Assembly (NCBI GenBank): GCA_936432065.2
Contig: OW386293.2
Span: 40,953,923-41,017,922, forward strand
Origin: Rutpela maculata
Lineage: Eukaryota; Arthropoda; Insecta; Coleoptera; Cerambycidae
Direction: 5' to 3'
Length of the DNA stretch: 64,000 nt
This document shows positions 1-11,195 of the stretch, in pieces (position 1 is the stretch's first letter; each line of letters begins with the position of its first letter). A program made the position numbers and the translations under genes. The notes under the pieces are model-generated. The model was not told where the DNA came from. It saw only the letters and a list, made by a program, of their open reading frames with translations, and made no database searches.

Positions 1-153
1 ATACAAGACTAACAGACAGACCGACGCGATAGACAAATTTATTTTATTCAAACTTAAAATATTGAGGTTTCATAATATTCTAAGCCTATTCGTACAATGA
101 AAGTTTTCAAACATTTTTCTTGCGTTAGTGTACTTCAACTGGATGTAGTAGTA
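1..153 (+). mobile_element. MITE fragment, 'GGATGTGGAAGTA' family (end only)
   Basis: The segment matches the end of the full copies at 672-1294 and 26159-26820: a CAGA/CGAC-rich stretch, a T-rich block, then a degenerate terminal repeat (GGATGTAGTAGTA, 141-153). The rest lies outside the window or was replaced by the minisatellite that follows. Non-coding. Confidence 0.6.
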
Positions 154-225
154 ATACGCAGAAAATAGCATGGAGATATAAAAAATCATTCTGTGCCGTA
201 GACTACAGGATAGAAGTAGAGCCTC

Positions 226-672
226 TATGTCAAGCGTTTTCCTCAATAAAACCTACTACGCATCCATACTACCCGAGGTAACCCACTGTTTATCTAATTT
301 ACTAGAGGAAAGCCACTACGCATTCATACTTCTTGAAGAAACCCACTGCGCATCCATTTTATTCGAGAAAATCCACTGCGCATCCCTACCACTTGAGGTA
401 ACGTACTGCGCATCAATGGTATTCAAGGAAAGCCACTGCGCATCCATAATACTCGGGGAAACCTACTGCGCATCCATACTACTTGAAGTAACCTACTGCG
501 CATCTATAGTATTCGAGAAAAGCCTCTGCGCATCCTAAATACTTGAAGAAACCTACTGCGCATCCATACTACTAGAGGTAACCTACTGCGCATCGATGGT
601 ACTCGAGAAAAGCTACTGCGCATCCATAATACTCTGGGAACCTACTGCGCATCAATATTACTCGAAGTAACT
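226..672 (+). repeat. 30-bp minisatellite
   Basis: About 15 tandem units of 30 bp, each close to CTACTGCGCATCCATACTAC followed by a variable TTGAAGTAAC-like half. Units differ by substitutions and one shortened unit near 640. An open frame (227-538) crosses the array only because the unit length is divisible by three. I see no gene. The array lies exactly between two MITE ends, so it may have grown inside the element or at its edge. Confidence 0.9.
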
Positions 673-1294
673 TTATAACATGATATTTGAAATTACCTAC
701 CCCAAAAACCTATAAAACGATATGTCACATCGATAGTGGGAGTTGGGTTGGTGGTACAGGGTGGGGGTGGATTAAGTAAAAAAAAAAATTGAGGCCATAG
801 GTTCTTGTATACACGTAAAATTACAATTTTATTTTTTTTCACCCCCTTTAATAATGGGGTGGGGGTAGTAATGGGGGTGGCTAATGTCAAAATTTTTTTT
901 GAGACCTTAGCTTCTCTTATATATACTAAATACCAATTTTATGGATTCTTACCTGCTTGATTTACCTATTTACCCCAAATTTACCCCAATTTACCCCCAA
1001 CCTTTCGACGGAACCAGATGAAAATATAATCTAGTTTTAGATTTCGTTAAAGTACATATGTGCACCAAATTTCAAGTCAATATCTCAAACGGTTCCTGCG
1101 CACAAAAAAAGTTACAGACAGACAGACCGACAGACAGACAGACAGACATACCGACAGACAGACCGACAGACAGAAATTTTTTTTTCGCTCAAACTTTAAA
1201 TCTTGACGTTTCATGACATTCTAAGCCTATTTGAACAATAAAAATTTTTAAAAATTTTTTTGTAGTTACTATACTTCCACTGGATGTGGAAGTA
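672..1294 (+). mobile_element. MITE, TACTTCCACATCC/GGATGTGGAAGTA family, copy 2
   Basis: Reverse-complement match to the element at 26159-26820 along almost its whole length, including the blocks of G-rich sequence near 745-860 and a (CAGA)n microsatellite (1117-1172). The right end is the 13-bp terminal repeat GGATGTGGAAGTA (1282-1294), preceded by its complement, so the end folds into a hairpin. The left terminal repeat is missing and is replaced by the minisatellite. Non-coding; the small minus-strand frame at 693-890 is not conserved between copies. Confidence 0.75.
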
Positions 1295-1299
1295 AAACA

Positions 1300-1585
1300 T
1301 ATACAGGGTATTGTTTTCTTCAAGTCCGGACCTGGATGTTTTTTGTGTGATACAAGTGCTTATTCAGGATCACTAGTGTATTAGATGTGCCAAATATGAA
1401 CTTATTATTCCATTCCATTACAAAGTAACAACCAAAAGAAATTTTGTCAAAAATACATAAAACACCCTGTATTTCAGCAACTAGGACCCAACTAGCTTTT
1501 TCTATGGATGATTATGGTTTGCCTCGGTGTCCTTTATTTGCCATTAAAGCATGTCCGTTTCCTCGTCCGTGAAACACCCTGTATA
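1300..1585. mobile_element. Tc1/mariner-type MITE (TATACAGGGT ends)
   Basis: Starts TATACAGGGTRTT and ends AACACCCTGTATA, inverted ends beginning at TA as in IS630/Tc1/mariner elements. A second ACACCCTGTA motif lies inside at 1465-1475, so a smaller copy may be nested. Non-coding. Similar ends recur at 11296, 27637 and 41994. Confidence 0.6.
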
Positions 1586-2565
1586 CTTAAGTGAAATAAA
1601 ACTTTATTTTCCAAAACTTCGTTTCTTTGCACCTTTTTCAAACATTTAATAATTTCCGAAATAATGGAGCTTTGATCGGTGCAAACAGACACTAGAACAT
1701 TCACGTTCTCCTCATCTCGTTCACAACGCCTTGCCAGATGTTTTGCGTCCCATGAATTATTCGAATTGACTTCCTCCGAACAAAAATTTGTATTGCTTGA
1801 TGTTAATACCAAGTTACAACCAGGGTGAAATTAAAAAAAATCTATGTTTTCATTTATTTAAATCAAATTTAATTCTGAAGCGCACGCAATATTAAGTAGT
1901 TGATCTATGTTTTTTCAAATCAGTTCTTTTTTAGCTGATTTTTATCTTCCCTTGTATCGTTTCCTAAATCATCTACATCTCTAATATAAATACTTAATGC
2001 CGTTTATTACACGTTAATATTCAGCCTTCTCATCAAGATAATAACAAAACAATTCACAAAATTTCTCTGAGATTGAAATGGACGCACCTAAAACTTGTCT
2101 GCTCGAAGGCAATTTACTACCGATGATTTGATTAGTGTAGTTGCTAATTAGAAAGATTTTAGCAGCGTCAACTGAAGAGAAAAACAACGAGTTCATCACT
2201 TGTTTTTATCCAAAATAAAATATTTTTCCCTATCCACATTCGGCGTTATTTCAAACTTTGACCCCCAACAAATACTCTTTGACACATTTAAATAAAGTTT
2301 GGTACAAAGGCATTTGAAAATGTCCTAATTAACTTTGTGATGTCAGATTTTGAATTAAAAAAATTCCTAATATGATTTCTCCAATTTTGGGGGTGCAAAA
2401 AATTTCCTAGTAGGCCGTACACCGATATTTGGACCATGGAAATATTGTTTAAAAATGCTCTAAATTACCAAAAAATGTTATGTCAATTATCTCAAAACAC
2501 AAAGATTTTATGAGTTTGCGCACATATTAAGAGGAACGTATTCGCAGTTGACAACTTTCATTCAA
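1586..2565. other. no gene recognised
   Basis: AT-rich intergenic sequence. Two minus-strand frames of 92 and 61 residues (1534-1812, 2014-2199) show no family resemblance that I can see. Confidence 0.5.
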
Positions 2566-2796
2566 TATTATTATTATTATTATTATTTTTCGCGCACGCG
2601 ATTCTGGACAGTTCTCCCGTGTCTCCGACATTCTCACGAGAGAAGCGCCATCGAATTATTCACAGCCACTCCCCGCATCCCGCATTTTTTTTTTTTTTTT
2701 TAGTTAAAAACCAGTCACCATTCTCTGTGGCTCCGACCCTCACAGAGGGGAGCTGGTAGTACCGGCAGCCACTCCCCACACCCGTGGGGTAAGTGG

Positions 2797-3657
2797 CTAC
2801 TGGGTCCGAGAATCGTGTGCCCTGAGCAGACGTAATGAACCGAGAATGACGGCCTTCTGCATTCTGCCGGCTAAGACCTCTGCCGAATTTCGGCATGCCG
2901 GTATGATCTTAAGTTCTGAAAGCAGTGTGTGTCTCGTTCCACCGAGGGCTCCTATAATCAGTACCACTATCTTAACAGTATGGTCTGGATAGAGTCTGCG
3001 GAGTTCGAAGAGCAAATCTCGATATTTTGTCCGTTTTTCCTCCTCCTTCAAGACAATGTTGTTTTCCGCGGGAGCCGAGAACTCCACGACAAACATTGTC
3101 TTGAGTTGGTGGTCGAGGAGGACTACGTCAGGCTTGTTAGCTTGTATTTGCCTGACTGTGGGAAATGAGTAGTTCCAATAAATTAGACACTTCTCATTTC
3201 CCACAACGGACTCAATATCCCCCGGAGCGTAAGGCAGCACTGGTGTCTCGTATATCCCATACGAGTGCCTTAGGTGATAATAAAGCACTCGTAATGCTCC
3301 GTCGTGACTCTGGATATAGGCCGAGACTGCATATGTCGGACAAGCCGACAATAAGTGCATTAAAGTCTCTGGCGCCCTGCGGCAGGCCCTGCAGCTGACG
3401 TCAGGGACCTCTATACCCATGACATGATTTCGATAGACGAGAGTGTTGAATACACCGTCCTGGCAAGTGATTATGAATCCCTCGGTCTCAGACTTCAGCC
3501 CGGCTGACCTTAAGAAGGCAAAGGTCAACCTTTCGGATAAGTCAAGGTTCTCTAGATTTTTATAGAAAACTCCATGCATTGGCTTATCCGTGTGAAGCTG
3601 CAGAAAGATGTTGTGTTTTGCAGCTTTAATTTGGGCTTTTCGTCGAACAGGTTCCAA
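2797..3657 (-). pseudogene. R4/Dong-like LINE ORF, CCHC knuckle and REL endonuclease
   Basis: A 286-residue frame holding the C-terminal module. A CCHC knuckle uses Cys89, Cys92, His101 and Cys106. It is followed by KPDVVLLD (175-182) and VVEFSAP (190-196), the PD-(D/E)xK signature of the restriction-like endonuclease that makes the target nick in R2/R4/Dong elements. The frame differs from the RT piece, so the two are separated by a frameshift. Overlapping plus-strand frames in this area are shadows of this gene. Confidence 0.85.
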
Positions 3658-4339
3658 CTCGGTGACAGAGTCGGGATTTACCCGCTCGGTCTGAAGACCA
3701 GATCTGTCGGAGTCGGTGCTGATACTTGCCGCGGGGAGCGTTTTTCACTACACTCACTTCTTGGGTGGAGCGTTGCTCAACACCCAAGTAAGTGTACGAC
3801 TCTCCGGCATCTAGATGATGTAAGATGCTTCCGTCCACGAGCTGCGCGTCCTCTCCGTAGTTCCCGCATCGTCCTCTCTTGAGATGGACCAGTGCACATT
3901 TATCCAACCCGAACTCCATACCGACAGCCTGCGTGTACTCCTGTACCACCCTGAGGGACTGGTGTAGGTCCCTCTCTCCAGAGGCATAAAGTTTAAGGTC
4001 ATCCATGTAAAACAAATGGGTGACCTTATGCCTCCTATCGCCGGGGGTACCGCAGTTGTATCCACGGGTTTTCCGGAGCGAAACGGATAATGGCAGTAGT
4101 GAGATGCAGAACAGAAGGGGGCTGAGGGAGTCTCCCTGAAATATTCCCCTTCTGAATGTTACCGACTCCGTCTGGACTCTATCGTTACCCGATGTAATGG
4201 TAAAGCGAGTCCTCCAGAGCGGCATCAGTTCTTCGATGCATCTCACTACGGGACCGGGTACCGCAAGACATCGGAGCAAGTGAACAATAAGCTCATGCGA
4301 TGTCATATCAAATGCCTTGCGGTAGTCGATCCAGGCCAT
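3626..4339 (-). pseudogene. R4/Dong-like LINE ORF, RT catalytic core
   Basis: A 237-residue open stretch in the same frame as the upstream piece. It contains RT block A (IDYRKAFD, residues 4-11), block B (QGDSLSPLLF, 68-77) and the catalytic FYMDD (110-114), then the thumb region with YTYLGV. Catalytic Asp residues are present, so the RT core was intact when the upstream stop arose. Near 3630-3660 the reading continues in another frame into the endonuclease part, so there is a frameshift in the linker. Confidence 0.88.
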
Positions 4340-4351
4340 GGAGAGGTTCCG

Positions 4352-5611
4352 CTAATACTGCACGGCGTCCCGCGTGACACATCTGTCAATCAGCAGGTTC
4401 TCCTTGCAGCCAGCGACACCTCTCTTCGACCCTCGTTGCTCATATATCCGTCGTTCGTAAACCGGTTCAACTGCTTGGAGCACTCGCATGTACAAGATGC
4501 GCGTAAACACCTTGTAACATGCGTTTAAACAGGTTATCGGTCGGTAGTTCCTTGGGTTGGACAAATATCCGTTCTTGGGGATCAGCACTGTTCGCCCTTC
4601 AACCACCCAAGAAGGAATTTGCTGCTCCCCATTTAGCCAGGCATTAAAAATTCTGGCCAAATGGTGGTGGGTGCTCGATAACTTTTTCCACCAAAAGTTA
4701 TTTATCCCATCGGGACCTGGAGTAGCAAAATTCCCCTCTTCTGGGGTTATTGGTTGGCACACTTCCTGTGGTTGCTGAAACCTTTGACAAAAGGCTTCAA
4801 AGTGTGCAAGGGCTGGAGAGTCTCGGTTGAGTGGAAGCTTCTCCTCGTAAAGCGTTTTCCAGAAGTTTTCCACCTGATCTACAGTCGGCGGATTCTCTGC
4901 AACACGCGGAGGTGGTTGGAAAAGGCGCGAGGGCTTTTGGCGGAAGAGTTTATTTTCCGCCAGCCCCCTCGCCCGCCTCACTAGTGATTTTTTGCAAACC
5001 ACTAACATCCGTATCCTGTCGAGACAGTGCTGTTTGCTGGTTCGCAGCACTGCCTCATTAAGTGTGTAATGGACGCGTCTTAAGTTGGCGGCTATTCGAC
5101 GCACTTTAGGCGTGAACGGCCTATTGGCCGCCATATAGTCCATCACACATTGGATACGGGATGCGTGTTGCCTCGCCGACCGGATCTTGGCTTCCATCTT
5201 TTGTATGCGCCGCTCCGCCCTCTCTTGTGGGGAGGCAGTATTACGCCTCCCCAACCGGGAAAAGCGTTGAGCAGCGGCATACACGGCACAGTTTATGTGC
5301 CAGATGTCAGCCCGTTCTGGTAGCGCTTCACGAAGTTCTTCATCCACTCTGGCCAGATCTTGTAGCCCGGGGGCTTTTATGTGGTGTAGCCCCCGTCTGG
5401 TACTGAGGCCCTCTGGTACTGGTGGAATGGCAGGGACTACATCCTCAACCGGTTCATTCGGTAGACCTTCGGCCACCTCATTCACTGGTTGAGGGGCAGT
5501 TCTCACGTAGCCCCTGCGACGAAGGTGGGACACATAATCACGCAGGTTTTGTGGTGTGAAGGCGTTGTGCTCTGGGTGCCTTGCACACCACAGAACATGC
5601 ATTCGCCCCAT
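4352..5611 (-). pseudogene. R4/Dong-like LINE ORF, N-terminal and first RT part
   Basis: A 419-residue open frame. The first ~250 residues are basic and rich in Arg and Ala, with no clear zinc finger. RT then begins: GPDGINNFWWKK (an RT motif 0/1 signature of R4-type elements), GRTVLIPK and NPRNYRPITCLN (motifs 1-2), followed by the motif before catalytic block A. The frame ends in a TAG (4352-4354). The same frame continues directly downstream into the next open stretch, so the stop is a nonsense mutation. Its start may lie upstream of 5611, because the sequence up to about 5700 also looks coding. Function in a live copy: reverse transcription at a nicked chromosomal target. Confidence 0.85.
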
Positions 5612-5940
5612 GTATCCCCTTCGCGCGGGCTCACTGCTTTCATAGCAATGCAGAAGGTCGTCCCTTAGCTCATCCGTCCACTCAAAGCGTCCTTGTTAAT
5701 AGCGTTCGTCGTCAACGGGCGCTCCATCCGGTTGGGCCCCACCACCTTGCCCTTGACCCCTATCCGGACGGGGTCGATTGTGGGGGCCCTGTCTTCTGTT
5801 TGCTGGAACCAGAAGTCAGAGCTTGTGGGTGGTTAGCCCAACAAGCCCACGACCGACACCAGAGGGGAATGAGCTTTTCCCTCCCGGGTGCACTAGGGCT
5901 GCCGGTTCGGTTTTATTATTATTATTTTTTTTTCTTTCAT

Positions 5941-7274
5941 GTCGCCGAACAGGATCAGTCCAATACACGCTAGCTCAACAAAATACATTTTACTACATTG
6001 AGGTGTCATTCACTTGGTACAAAAAGGATACTCTTTAAGATACAATATTGGCGTTTTAAAATAACAAGAGGAGATTACGAATCATTTTTGGCTACTTTAA
6101 ATTTGCAATTAATGAATTTAGAACACTACTTGACATCGATTTCAAATCGTATAAAACAAAATATAATAATTATAAGTTACATAACCGATTTTATCTAATA
6201 CAAAGATTTATTAATACGTTTTTTAATACGTTAATAATTAATATCATCTAGAAAGTTAAGAGACTGGACACTTGGACAGGTCTGGTCTAACGTATTTTTA
6301 AGTTCAACTACTTAAACTATTTTCTTACCTAATGGCAAAGTACCTTATCTGATAAATGAACGTATGCAATCACGTCGGTTATTATAATTTTATTAATTGC
6401 ATTATGAAAAAATAGATATGATATTGCCTGTCCTCAATCTTGTAAAGTTTTCTTCTGTTAGGGATACTCTTCAAGTTGAACTTTTCCCGTATTATTGAAA
6501 AAAAAACTTTGTAAGTTTTTGGGAGTCCATTTTATAATTTTAATTGTGGCCTTATTGTTTCCTAACCCCAAAACTTCAATATTTGTTTTACTAACAGCCT
6601 AACTAGTTAGTTTTTAACATGCGCTTATGAGTCCATATCTCGAAGTAGATTTTCGTGCTTTATAAATGCGTTTAATAAGTGTTTCACGGATACCTTTTTT
6701 AACATTGTATATGACATTTTATAAACTACCTATAAAGCGCAGTATCGACTACCAAAAGTTATGCGAAGGAGTGTTATCCCGCATTAGGGATAATTGCAGA
6801 AGCCAGGTCCAGCCTCAGCGGAATGGAAAACGCCTCGCCCTGTGGAACCGCCACATATATGTGCCTCCCTAAAGTGTTTGATAAAAGTGGTTCAAAGTAG
6901 ATCAACAACTTAAAACTAATGTAAACGGTGACATCTTCCTGTATGAGACTACTTTTATAAATCAATAACAACTTTGATTTATCTATCTTTTAAAATTTTG
7001 GAAAAATTATTTCGTAACTTTATAGATTATACTTACTCGAATTAGTTCAATTGTATATACCGTTCTGCTGTTAAGTAAACTTATTTTTTTTAATAAAAAC
7101 TATTGTAGGGATACATTATTTAAGAGCATATATTTGATTTTATAAACGTTTCTCAAATACGCTTTTATAAGCTTTTTGATCCGTTCACTGGTTTTGATAT
7201 AATAATCCAAATTGTCTTGAATTCCGTTGTTTATTAGTTCTTTTAGAATTTCCAGTGTGTCCCCGGATGGACCT
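5941..7274. other. no gene recognised
   Basis: AT-rich. A GC-richer patch near 6770-6870 gives short frames on both strands, but nothing is recognisable. Confidence 0.5.
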
Positions 7275-8612
7275 CCCAAGCAGCATTCAAAGTAATGGGA
7301 ACTGGCATCTGAGGCATCGGAACTTTAATACGGTAGGAATGACATGTTACTAAATTTGCGGCTTTAAGGTAATATTCACTTTGTGGTATGCATTTGTAGT
7401 AACAATTATGTAGATTCTACCGAATTCAGGCATTGCATAGTTATAACACTTTCAATTAACTGCCGCAGAATCTGCAACGTCGCAGATACTACTCTGCATT
7501 ACTTCGAAGCATCCTCAACTGCAAAGTGAAAATTGGTAGTAATGCCGACCGCACAGCGTTACCAAAGGACCACTTCAAAGTAATGATAACTTCAAGTGTT
7601 CAATTTTAAGTCCCTGATAAGTTGTTAGGAAATTTTCTGGAACCTCATTGTTGTCTAACTTATTAGTGACATCTTGAGTAAAAAAGAGGTTATTTCTACG
7701 AACATAGGGGCTTTGAAGTTATTTTTACTACTCCCCACTAATTTAAAATGACTACAAAGTTATATATACCATAAAAACCTACTATAAAGTGATATCAACT
7801 TTTAAGACAATTTATATCATATTGGCATTCAATAAAATGGCGGCATCTGAAATGCTCAGTAAAAGCAAAATAAAGTTTATCGGCACTCATCATTGTTTTA
7901 TAGAAAACTGAAGAAACAGTTAAACAGTAGGAGAAATAGTGATTCTTCAGAATATGATGCAAACATGAAAGATTATTTCGCCACAGCAAAACCATCATCT
8001 TTGGTGACAAGTGCAAAAGTATTCCCATCAACACAAGCAGAAGAGTAATCGAAAACTATAACAGTTGTAGTGATTAATGATACTGTGTACTGCTCGAAAA
8101 TTACAACTTGTCTTTAACACAGAGATTGACTCATAGTTCAGTTAGTGATCCACTGAGCATATTAAATGAATTTGCCGATTAAAAACTCCAAATTTAATAA
8201 ATATTATGTCGATGGGGAACGGACAATGTCGGTATAATGGCATAAGACATTGTTTATAAACAATAAATTGAATTGAATGAAATTAAATGTAAACTGATCA
8301 TTCAAATATGAAAACTCTTATGTATTTTTTCCATTATTACACACCTTACGTTAATAAATATATTTATCCAACACTTTCATATAAAGTGATCTTTATTGTT
8401 GAGATTTTGAAGGTATAAAGTGACTCATAAGTCACTAGTGAGATAAAGTAGTAAGCTAAAGTGAGGTAAAGTGATTTAGTCACTAAAGAGTAATTTTAAT
8501 ATAAAATAAAGTCCAAGGAATTTATTTGTCTCCATTATATGGAAAATTAACAAAACAAAGAACCCATGCACTAACACTTATTTATTTATATTTATGTTAA
8601 CATTTATTGTCA

Positions 8613-9219
8613 TCATATTCGATTTTTCACAAAGAAAACTGCTCTTCTGTACACAATTTTTCTATATACTAGTAACGACGTCTGTATCCCCTGACTCGTT
8701 GTGCTGCTCTCCCTGAATTTTTTTAGCAATAAAAATCTTGTTGAGACTGAATCTTCCAAATAACCTTCCGCCACGGTGGATGATTTCCACACACCGTGAC
8801 GTTTAAGGGTGGTAATGTCACCCCCAGCATTGGCCAAACGAGTTGATGAGGAACGGCGCATGCTATGGCCAGTATACAAATCTGCATCTGGCAATTGCAA
8901 ATAATCAGCTACAATTCTTGGAATTTTTGAGAGCTTATTTAATCCAACGCATTGGACAGTGCACTTTCCCTTTTGAAAATTTACGAAAAATCTTTTGTGA
9001 GACACATTTTGCGGTCTTAAAGACACATATTTCTTAATCGAATCAAGTGGGTTTACCGAAAATCCTTCATTTAAAACTGTGAAACTTCTTGATTTATTCG
9101 TCTTGGTATCTGGTATGGATATATATAGATATTATTCTTTATCTCTTTTATATCTTCGACGCTTAAGAAGGTCTGTTCACCGCAACGGCAGGCACCGCAA
9201 ACTCCCAATATCAATGCAA
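8613..9219 (-). pseudogene. Crypton tyrosine recombinase, exon 2
   Basis: Exon 2 opens with ALILGVCGACRCGE, then decays through frameshifts near 9080-9160, and is open from 9026 to 8613 (137 residues). The C-terminal catalytic half is clear: YTGHSMRRSS carries the H-x-x-R pair, LKRHGVWKSS the second basic/His/Trp box, and TVAEGYLEDS the tyrosine nucleophile. A live protein would cut and rejoin DNA without double-strand breaks. The intron acceptor reads CG where the sister copy at 57607 has AG, so splicing would fail. The N-terminal half is absent here but present at 57145-57550. Confidence 0.82.
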
Positions 9220-9252
9220 CCGAAAAAACCCAAACATTTAAATAGGTACATA

Positions 9253-9998
9253 CAGAGCTGCCTAGTAGTTAACTACAATTGTAGTTAAACTACATTTTAA
9301 CTACTAACTACGAGTACTTATAGGTAGTTGTGAATACATTGGTATTGTATTGAGTATTCACTACTCAAACTACTTTTTAAAAGTAGTTAAAATTACTAAT
9401 GTAATTTTAACTACTAAAGTAGTTGCAACTACTCTTTATGTGTTTTCCTCATAAATGTGCTTAATAAATATCCAGCACAGTTGCTCAGTGACAAAAACAG
9501 TTTCAGATATATCCCCAATAATAAACTTTAATAATATTAAATATTTATTAAAGAAATTAAAAAGGTTGCAAATGACAACAATGGAACAACATGTAAGTAA
9601 ACTGTAGGGTAGGTTGTCGGGCGTTACGTAGGTACCATAGGTACACTTTGCTTGCACACAGACGTAGAAAAGCATTTTGTGACTTTTTGTCGCACAATCA
9701 TTTTACAAATTATATAAGTATATTAGACTTTCCCGTTATGACAAATGTGACGAGGAAAGGTTTCAGTGTCTTAAGTACACAGTTTAGTGACCTAATTTCT
9801 TTCATCATGAAGAAAATTTCATGCTGTGTAAATCTAAAGTGTACCTACAAAAGTAGTTGTAAATGTAATTGAAGACACGTAGTTAAACTACTCTTTCAAA
9901 ATTAAAGTACTCGAGTACTTGTCAACTACAATGCAGTTTTAATAAGTACTCTGTAGTTAGTAGTTAACTACTTTTTCAAAAGTAGTTTGGCAGCTCTG
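9253..9998. mobile_element. hAT-type MITE (CAGAGCTGCC ends) inside the Crypton intron
   Basis: Inverted ends CAGAGCTGCC / GGCAGCTCTG, flanked by a perfect 8-bp duplication GGTACATA (9245-9252 and 9999-10006), the hallmark of hAT insertion. Both ends carry arrays of AGTTAACTAC/GTAGTTAAC words, typical subterminal transposase sites. Internal sequence is non-coding. Its ends resemble those of the larger element at 24667-29042. Confidence 0.88.
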
Positions 9999-10035
9999 GG
10001 TACATAAAAGCAAGAACATCATAGAAAACACCTAC

Positions 10036-10110
10036 CTCTGACATAAGATGCTCACCGTCAGGGGCATCCATCAAATATTGTTAGATATGTGCTCTTTCCA
10101 AATAATATCT
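10036..10110 (-). pseudogene. Crypton tyrosine recombinase, end of exon 1
   Basis: Short exon-1 remnant matching 57485-57550 (encodes a GEHLMS-type stretch just before the donor GTAGGTG). The intron runs from 10035 down to about 9220 and is enlarged by the hAT MITE at 9253-9998. Upstream of 10110 the match is lost. Confidence 0.6.
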
Positions 10111-11195
10111 TTCTAATAATATCAGATAATAAAAAGTACTTGTAAAAGTATAATAATTGCTATTTTTAATCCACATATTCCCATTACACACAGTGACACT
10201 TTAACAGTTATTACCGCATTGCCAATTAAAAAAAAAATTACCTATATCGATTCTGCCAATTCTACCAACATGAAAATAAGTTGGTAGCAACAGTTACTAA
10301 GATCTTATAGCGTCATTGGTCCCATTTGCTACATCTAGGTAAATATAACTTCACAGTGAAATTGTTGTAGTTCCCGTCACCACTTTTAAAGTAACAACAA
10401 CTATAACGTTGGTGGCATCTGCCATTTTATAGTAAATGTAACTTGTAGGGAAATAATTTTGGTTTTTGCAACCTCTAAGTTACTGCAATTAAAATCGTCA
10501 TTTTTCTGTTGTTGAATGAAGACGCCCACAGATAAAAATACAATTCAATAAAAAATTTCTTTTTATTATAGTCATTTACAAATATGTTTTCTAAATAGAT
10601 TATTACTTTATAATATATAAAATTTTAAAAAAAACGTTTTCCATACAAAATTTTGCAGTTTTGCTTCTACACATAATTTTTGCAAAAACATTTTCTCGAG
10701 GGGGCGTCTTTTTTATCGAAGCATCATGATAACATTTTACAGAAAACAAGTGGTGGTTTTAATATCCACACCCAGGGTAAATGCAAAACATCATGATTTA
10801 TAATATATACTTACACATGTTGTATATAATCACCTTAACTTGGACCTTGGACATATCATGTGCTTAAACTTAGTAAGTCATTAATTTGCTAATCGAATAA
10901 CAGAGAGCCAAATATATAGTTTGCGCTCTCATTTCGGTCAGCTGAGCTGTTCCAAAAGTTAGTCATTTCTACTACTTGGTTACATCCCGTTTACGTAGTA
11001 ACCTAGTCCTTGATACGGTAACGGTAGAAGTACCGGAATAGTAACTTGCTACGTAATTATTATTCCCCATTTTGGTGAATGCTTAGTAGAAGGATGGTTC
11101 CCATTACGTAACAATCCTTAGTTCCGGAAACCTTTAAAGGTCCACCAATGGTAACTACTACGTAGAAACTACTAAAATTGCTGCTTGGGCTAACT

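Larger units (their letters stand above)
2590..5940 (-). mobile_element. R4/Dong-like non-LTR retrotransposon
   Basis: Minus-strand LINE with one long coding region: N-terminal domain, reverse transcriptase, CCHC knuckle and a C-terminal restriction-like endonuclease. This order is that of early-branching LINEs (R2, R4/Dong, NeSL). Its 3' end (about 2590) abuts a TTA repeat at 2566-2590, and its 5' end (about 5930) abuts another short TTA run, which fits Dong's known preference for TAA repeats. The reading frame is broken by one in-frame stop and at least one frameshift, so the copy is dead. GC content is clearly higher than in the flanks, suggesting a fairly young insertion. The R4/Dong assignment rests on motifs and target, not on a tree. 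Confidence 0.85.
8345..10110 (-). mobile_element. Crypton copy 1, 3' part
   Basis: A minus-strand copy of the same element seen at 57145-57945. It runs from the end of exon 1 (about 10110), through an intron now holding a hAT MITE, through exon 2 (9219-8613), and into a 3' region rich in TCACTAGTGA-type words (8345-8520) that closely matches 57770-57945 inverted. Crypton elements are DNA transposons mobilised by a tyrosine recombinase and lack terminal inverted repeats. Confidence 0.75.
7275..11189. mobile_element. composite element with CCCAAGCAGCA inverted ends
   Basis: CCCAAGCAGCA at 7275-7285 is mirrored by TGCTGCTTGGG at 11179-11189. The ~300 bp inside each end carry scattered short motifs of the type GTAGTTAC, AAAGTAAT and GTTACTAC, as in subterminal binding-site arrays. 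The middle contains a Crypton copy (8345-10110). I see no transposase of its own. It may be a large non-autonomous DNA element into which the Crypton jumped, or the ends may belong to two separate copies. No clear target duplication is visible. Confidence 0.45.

Noticed and set aside
227..538. 103-residue plus-strand frame
   Set aside because: Translates a 30-bp minisatellite; the repeat length keeps the frame open by arithmetic.
226..672. Possible CRISPR array
   Set aside because: Units are contiguous with graded variation and no unique spacers; the context is a eukaryotic transposon-rich region.
3574..5973. Several plus-strand frames of 65-130 residues
   Set aside because: Antisense to the R4/Dong-like LINE, whose motifs lie on the minus strand; GC content keeps the opposite strand open.
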